DNA of 16,392 nucleotides. Source: Candidatus Pacearchaeota archaeon. GTDB lineage: Archaea > Nanoarchaeota > Nanoarchaeia > Pacearchaeales > GW2011-AR1. Position 1 is the first letter of the stretch, and every line of letters begins with the position of its first letter. Under the pieces are notes generated by a model, which searched no databases, was not told the DNA's origin, and saw only the letters and a list, made by a program, of their open reading frames with translations. This document shows positions 13,758 to 16,392 of this stretch, in pieces. Position numbers and translations under genes: made by a program. The stretch spans positions 28,576 to 44,967 of the forward strand of contig NZAS01000011.1 in the NCBI GenBank assembly GCA_002686195.1, given 5' to 3'.

Positions 13758-15182
13758 GTCAAAGCTAGCCTCATGCCAGCCTTTTAGTTTTTCGTTTAAT
13801 TCACTATGATTTAACAAGCTTCTTTTGATAAGCTCTACTCCAAGTTGCTCTAATAATGTTCTACTCTCTTCTAGCTCTCTTGCGTTAAATAAATATAATA
13901 AAGTTTCATCATCTATTTCGACAATCAAATCCTTTACCTCTCCCGGAAGTAATTCTTTAGCAAGAAAATCAAATATAGCTTTTTTCCCACTATTAAATTT
14001 TAACAAATGATCTAAGATTATTGGAAAGGCATCTATAACATTAGTTATGTCTTCTTTGAAAAATTTTGTTAAAGACTCTAGCTTTACTGAATCGCTAACA
14101 TTATAGTTCTCTATAAGATATATATCAAGCCCATACTCTCCCATGCTGCTTATAGCCTTTTTAGCCTCTTCTGAAAGCTTATAGTCAAAAACTTCTATAA
14201 AGTTTTGATGTAAATGTGATTTATGATGTGGGTTGGACATGATTATTGTTTCAGCCAAATTCGGATGACTTAGCAAAGCGTTTAATATTAAATGAGTCCA
14301 ATAAGTATCTCTAGTGCTAGAATCTTCCAAAACTTTGAATATTTCCTCAAGTTCCTTCTTGCTTATTTCTTCGCCACCTTTTATTTTTCGAGCAGCATTC
14401 TTAACTTGATCAGTAATATTTTCGGTAAACTCTGTAGAGCTTGCGTGTTCTAGTATTTTTTGCTGAATTACATCAAATTCTTCTCCAATTGCTTCTCTTG
14501 CGCTATCTGTTCCTATATAATCATCCAAAGCATTTCTAACTTCTGAATCAAGAATATTCATATCGCCCATCGTTGGGACAGATATCCTTTTATTCGGATC
14601 ATCTTCGCTTAAATTTTTATTTAAAACAAAATACAAAAAGACATTATTGCTTGAATAGCTATCATACATATTGCTTTCTTTTGCGGAAATACACCACTTT
14701 GTTCGCTTGCCCGTCCATTCGCAAGATGCAAACTCAGTTTTTGGCCATACAACCTTAAAAGCATCTGAATTATAAATTATATCGCTTTCTTCAAATCTTT
14801 TCTGTTTTTTCCCAGACCTTGTCTCGACACTTGTTGAGCCATAGTTTTCAACAACTTTTTTTAATTGATTGATAGCCCAGTATTGATACAGGTCATTTCT
14901 TTCTAAATTGGGTCTTATTTTTTGAAATCTATCGAGCACTGGTATAATCTCTTCTGCTGTGGCGTTTCCATCCACCAACTCTTCTAAGGCCCACTCAAAG
15001 TGACCTGGGCGAACACCAACGCTAAGCTTTCTTATCTCTGCTTCAAACTCTGGATGCTTACGGATAGCATCCTCAAGCTTCCCTGCAATCTTTGTAAGCA
15101 TGCCTACTTTATCGGCCTCTTTTTTAAAGCCCGACTTATCCAGATAGTTTGCAAGATTTATAAGTTTATTAATACTGTACAT
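13755..15182 (-). CDS. Tagged protein with TKWCIS motif and helical C-terminal half, 475 aa
   Basis: I place the start at the ATG at 15182, where the tag begins (MYSINKLINLANYLD, KSGFK, KEADKVGML) and which overlaps the upstream stop by 14 bases. An ATG at 15206 with GGTGG seven bases upstream, and a TTG at 15233, are alternatives. Residues about 35-125 are helical. Residues about 142-235 form a compact domain: FKVVWPKTEF, then GKRTKWCIS (Trp163-Cys164), a Tyr/Ser stretch (MYDSYSSNN), the strand VFLYFVLNK, and DDPNKRISVPTMGDMNILDSE. The spacing FKV / WC / DSY / VFLYFV parallels FKV / CC / DSY / VVILEIF in the giant protein. Residues about 240-475 are all-helical with repeated HPNLAE / SEEAKKAI-like helices, resembling a repeat scaffold. 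No enzyme activity can be assigned. Confidence 0.88.
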   Translation of the reverse strand: MYSINKLINLANYLDKSGFKKEADKVGMLTKIAGKLEDAIRKHPEFEAEIRKLSVGVRPGHFEWALEELVDGNATAEEIIPVLDRFQKIRPNLERNDLYQYWAINQLKKVVENYGSTSVETRSGKKQKRFEESDIIYNSDAFKVVWPKTEFASCEWTGKRTKWCISAKESNMYDSYSSNNVFLYFVLNKNLSEDDPNKRISVPTMGDMNILDSEVRNALDDYIGTDSAREAIGEEFDVIQQKILEHASSTEFTENITDQVKNAARKIKGGEEISKKELEEIFKVLEDSSTRDTYWTHLILNALLSHPNLAETIIMSNPHHKSHLHQNFIEVFDYKLSEEAKKAISSMGEYGLDIYLIENYNVSDSVKLESLTKFFKEDITNVIDAFPIILDHLLKFNSGKKAIFDFLAKELLPGEVKDLIVEIDDETLLYLFNARELEESRTLLEQLGVELIKRSLLNHSELNEKLKGWHEASFD

Positions 15183-16392
15183 CGAATACTTTTTCGCCCC
15201 AACCATATTTTGCCACCGCAGTAGCTTGGTCAATATTTATTCCGGGAATGTCATATGCCTTAAAGTGGGGGTCAATCGCCCCAAGTCTGTCCGCCCAATG
15301 ATTGAATTTAGCCATCTCTAAAAACCCCTCGGGATTCCAAGCGGTATCATATGACTTAACGCTAAATCCTGGCAAGCTTGCTATGCCTGGCCCTTGTGCT
15401 GCATTGTCTAATATGCTTAAATCATCAGATATATCTAATGCTTCACCAGTTAAGTGTTTATCCTTTTTCATAAACCACGATTTTCCAAAAGGCCCTCTGG
15501 AGGAAAAGCCATACATCTCATGCCAACGTCCTTTTACACCCGGAATCACACTCCCATCTGGTCTTCGGCCTGGGTTCGTGCCAGAGCTTCTATAGAAAAG
15601 TTGACTCTTTCCTTTCGACTTAACAGCAACTACTTGATACGTTCCTCCGCCCTCTCCTATGTGAACCCATATTGTTTTGTCAGCCCAAGGGATTCTGTTG
15701 ACCACTCTTGCGGCAACGACGCTTCTTTGGCGCGCCAACTCTGGGCCTCGACCTCTTCCTATAGCCGGAGCAGCCTTTGTCGGCGGAGCACCCACTTGTG
15801 GCTTATAGGTTGCTTCGCGAGCCACCCTTTGAAAATGGGACTGCACTTCAGGGCTTTTGATCTTTTTGTAAGGCGGGCTGTTTTGAATGGTTTTTCGTAT
15901 AAGCGGATTATCAATAGCATCTATATCATCTACTATCTTTAAAGCCTGAGTAATGTCCTCGCCTTTTAACCATTTTGGAATCTTGCCGAGCTTTCCGAGC
16001 TTGCCGACAATCGGCAAGGCTCCGAGGAGGGCCAGAAGGAATAGGAGGACTTCCCACCAGGTTCTTGGCGACCCAAATCCGGCCATTGCAATTTGTTGAT
16101 GCATCCTTGTGTTGGCTGGCCCGACCTCGTCCCAACCAGTGATACCAGTGGGATCACCAATCTCAACAACCAGGCCCATTACCTTCTCCCAAGACCAACC
16201 CTCTTGCTTCTCTGCTTCTCTGGCGGCTGCTTTTGCGGCTTGTTCTTCGCGATATCTGCGCTGGCTATCTATTCCGGCTTGCTCTACTCTTTCTTCGGTA
16301 TCTCTTTGATATTGTTCATAGGTTTCTACTTCTTTTAATTCATCTTCATATCTAGTTTGTAATTCTCTGTCTTTTCGAACTTCTTCTTCGGC
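15169..16392 (-). CDS. Partial gene, 5' end beyond the window: coiled coil, hydrophobic segment and C-terminal domain
   Basis: An ATG at 16179 would give 336 residues, but the frame stays open for 71 more codons to the window edge, so that ATG is almost certainly internal. The visible 407 residues begin with a Glu/Arg/Lys/Ala coiled coil (about 1-65), then GWSWEKVMGLVVEIGDPTG and ITGWDEVGPA. A hydrophobic stretch with Gly/Pro turns follows (about 112-130, WWEVLLFLLALLGALPIVG), then GKLGKLGKIPKWLKG, an Arg/Pro/Ala-rich linker, and a C-terminal domain (about 235-407) with strands IWVHIGEGGGTYQVVAVKSK, a Trp/Arg/Gly-rich part and the end KYGWGEKVFDVQY. The hydrophobic ALPIVGKLGKLGK-type segment after a charged region resembles the linkers ahead of toxin domains in polymorphic toxins and some virion proteins. 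That is a resemblance only. No tag is visible; it may lie beyond the edge. Confidence 0.85.
   Translation of the reverse strand, partial: AEEEVRKDRELQTRYEDELKEVETYEQYQRDTEERVEQAGIDSQRRYREEQAAKAAAREAEKQEGWSWEKVMGLVVEIGDPTGITGWDEVGPANTRMHQQIAMAGFGSPRTWWEVLLFLLALLGALPIVGKLGKLGKIPKWLKGEDITQALKIVDDIDAIDNPLIRKTIQNSPPYKKIKSPEVQSHFQRVAREATYKPQVGAPPTKAAPAIGRGRGPELARQRSVVAARVVNRIPWADKTIWVHIGEGGGTYQVVAVKSKGKSQLFYRSSGTNPGRRPDGSVIPGVKGRWHEMYGFSSRGPFGKSWFMKKDKHLTGEALDISDDLSILDNAAQGPGIASLPGFSVKSYDTAWNPEGFLEMAKFNHWADRLGAIDPHFKAYDIPGINIDQATAVAKYGWGEKVFDVQY

Noticed and set aside
16177..16179. ATG at 16179 as the true start of the rightmost gene
   Set aside because: The same frame stays open for 71 further codons with a coherent coiled-coil sequence to the window edge, and no ribosome site precedes this ATG.

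Overview
The window is an AT-rich stretch (by eye roughly 35-40% G+C) of tightly packed genes, all but one on the minus strand. Genes overlap by 4-14 bases or sit a few bases apart. Many starts have AGGAGA/AGGAGG ribosome sites, and the products are small, acidic and mostly unrecognisable. There are no housekeeping, rRNA or tRNA genes and no hallmark capsid, terminase or polymerase gene. The layout best fits an accessory region of a large tailed phage or a related mobile element in a bacterium. That is an inference: nothing here names the host.

The striking feature is a short N-terminal module of about 30 residues. It reads as two amphipathic helices around a hinge: INELIKLAnhLD, then nkGyy, then KEADYiDemIkK. 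I count 13 copies in 12 reading frames (starts near 885, 1384, 1800, 2967, 3880, 4514, 4777, 5379, 6222, 7095, 13062, 13738 and 15182). The sequences after it are otherwise mostly unrelated. One copy (784-885) is a 33-residue gene consisting of nothing but the module. It behaves like an address tag or docking peptide, comparable in logic to the capsid-targeting sequence of T4 internal proteins or the encapsulation peptides of protein shells. A second, smaller tag family (MKKIA..KNYRL) heads the two genes at 154-734.

Layout, read in the minus (transcribed) direction from the right. An operon enters from beyond 16392 with a gene cut by the window edge (15169-16392). It continues through a tagged 475-residue protein with a TKWCIS motif, a tagged 227-residue protein, and a tagged 1716-residue giant (7912-13062) that ends in a GNAT-like domain. 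A bidirectional hairpin terminator (7872-7900) separates it from the only plus-strand gene, a small membrane protein at 7433-7843. That gene diverges from a Smr-domain gene (7085-7342), which opens the second minus-strand run. Next comes a 568-codon frame (5389-7095) that is visibly two paralogous tagged genes joined without a stop. Several small acidic tagged genes follow, down to 3332. A 364-base AT-rich intergenic region (2968-3331) holds four helically phased 10-bp repeats, inverted repeats and a candidate promoter. The last run (2967 to 154) contains an EP-repeat protein, three more tag genes and two MKKIA genes, and ends at a strong terminator at 69-98.

Working model (inference): the tag gathers a set of variable effector or structural proteins at one place, such as a procapsid, virion or assembly scaffold. 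The genes diversify by duplication and by recombination within the conserved 5' cassette. Near-identical 5' DNA copies (1286-1368 versus 1702-1784; 4421-4514 versus 6129-6222) and the fused pair are traces of that process.
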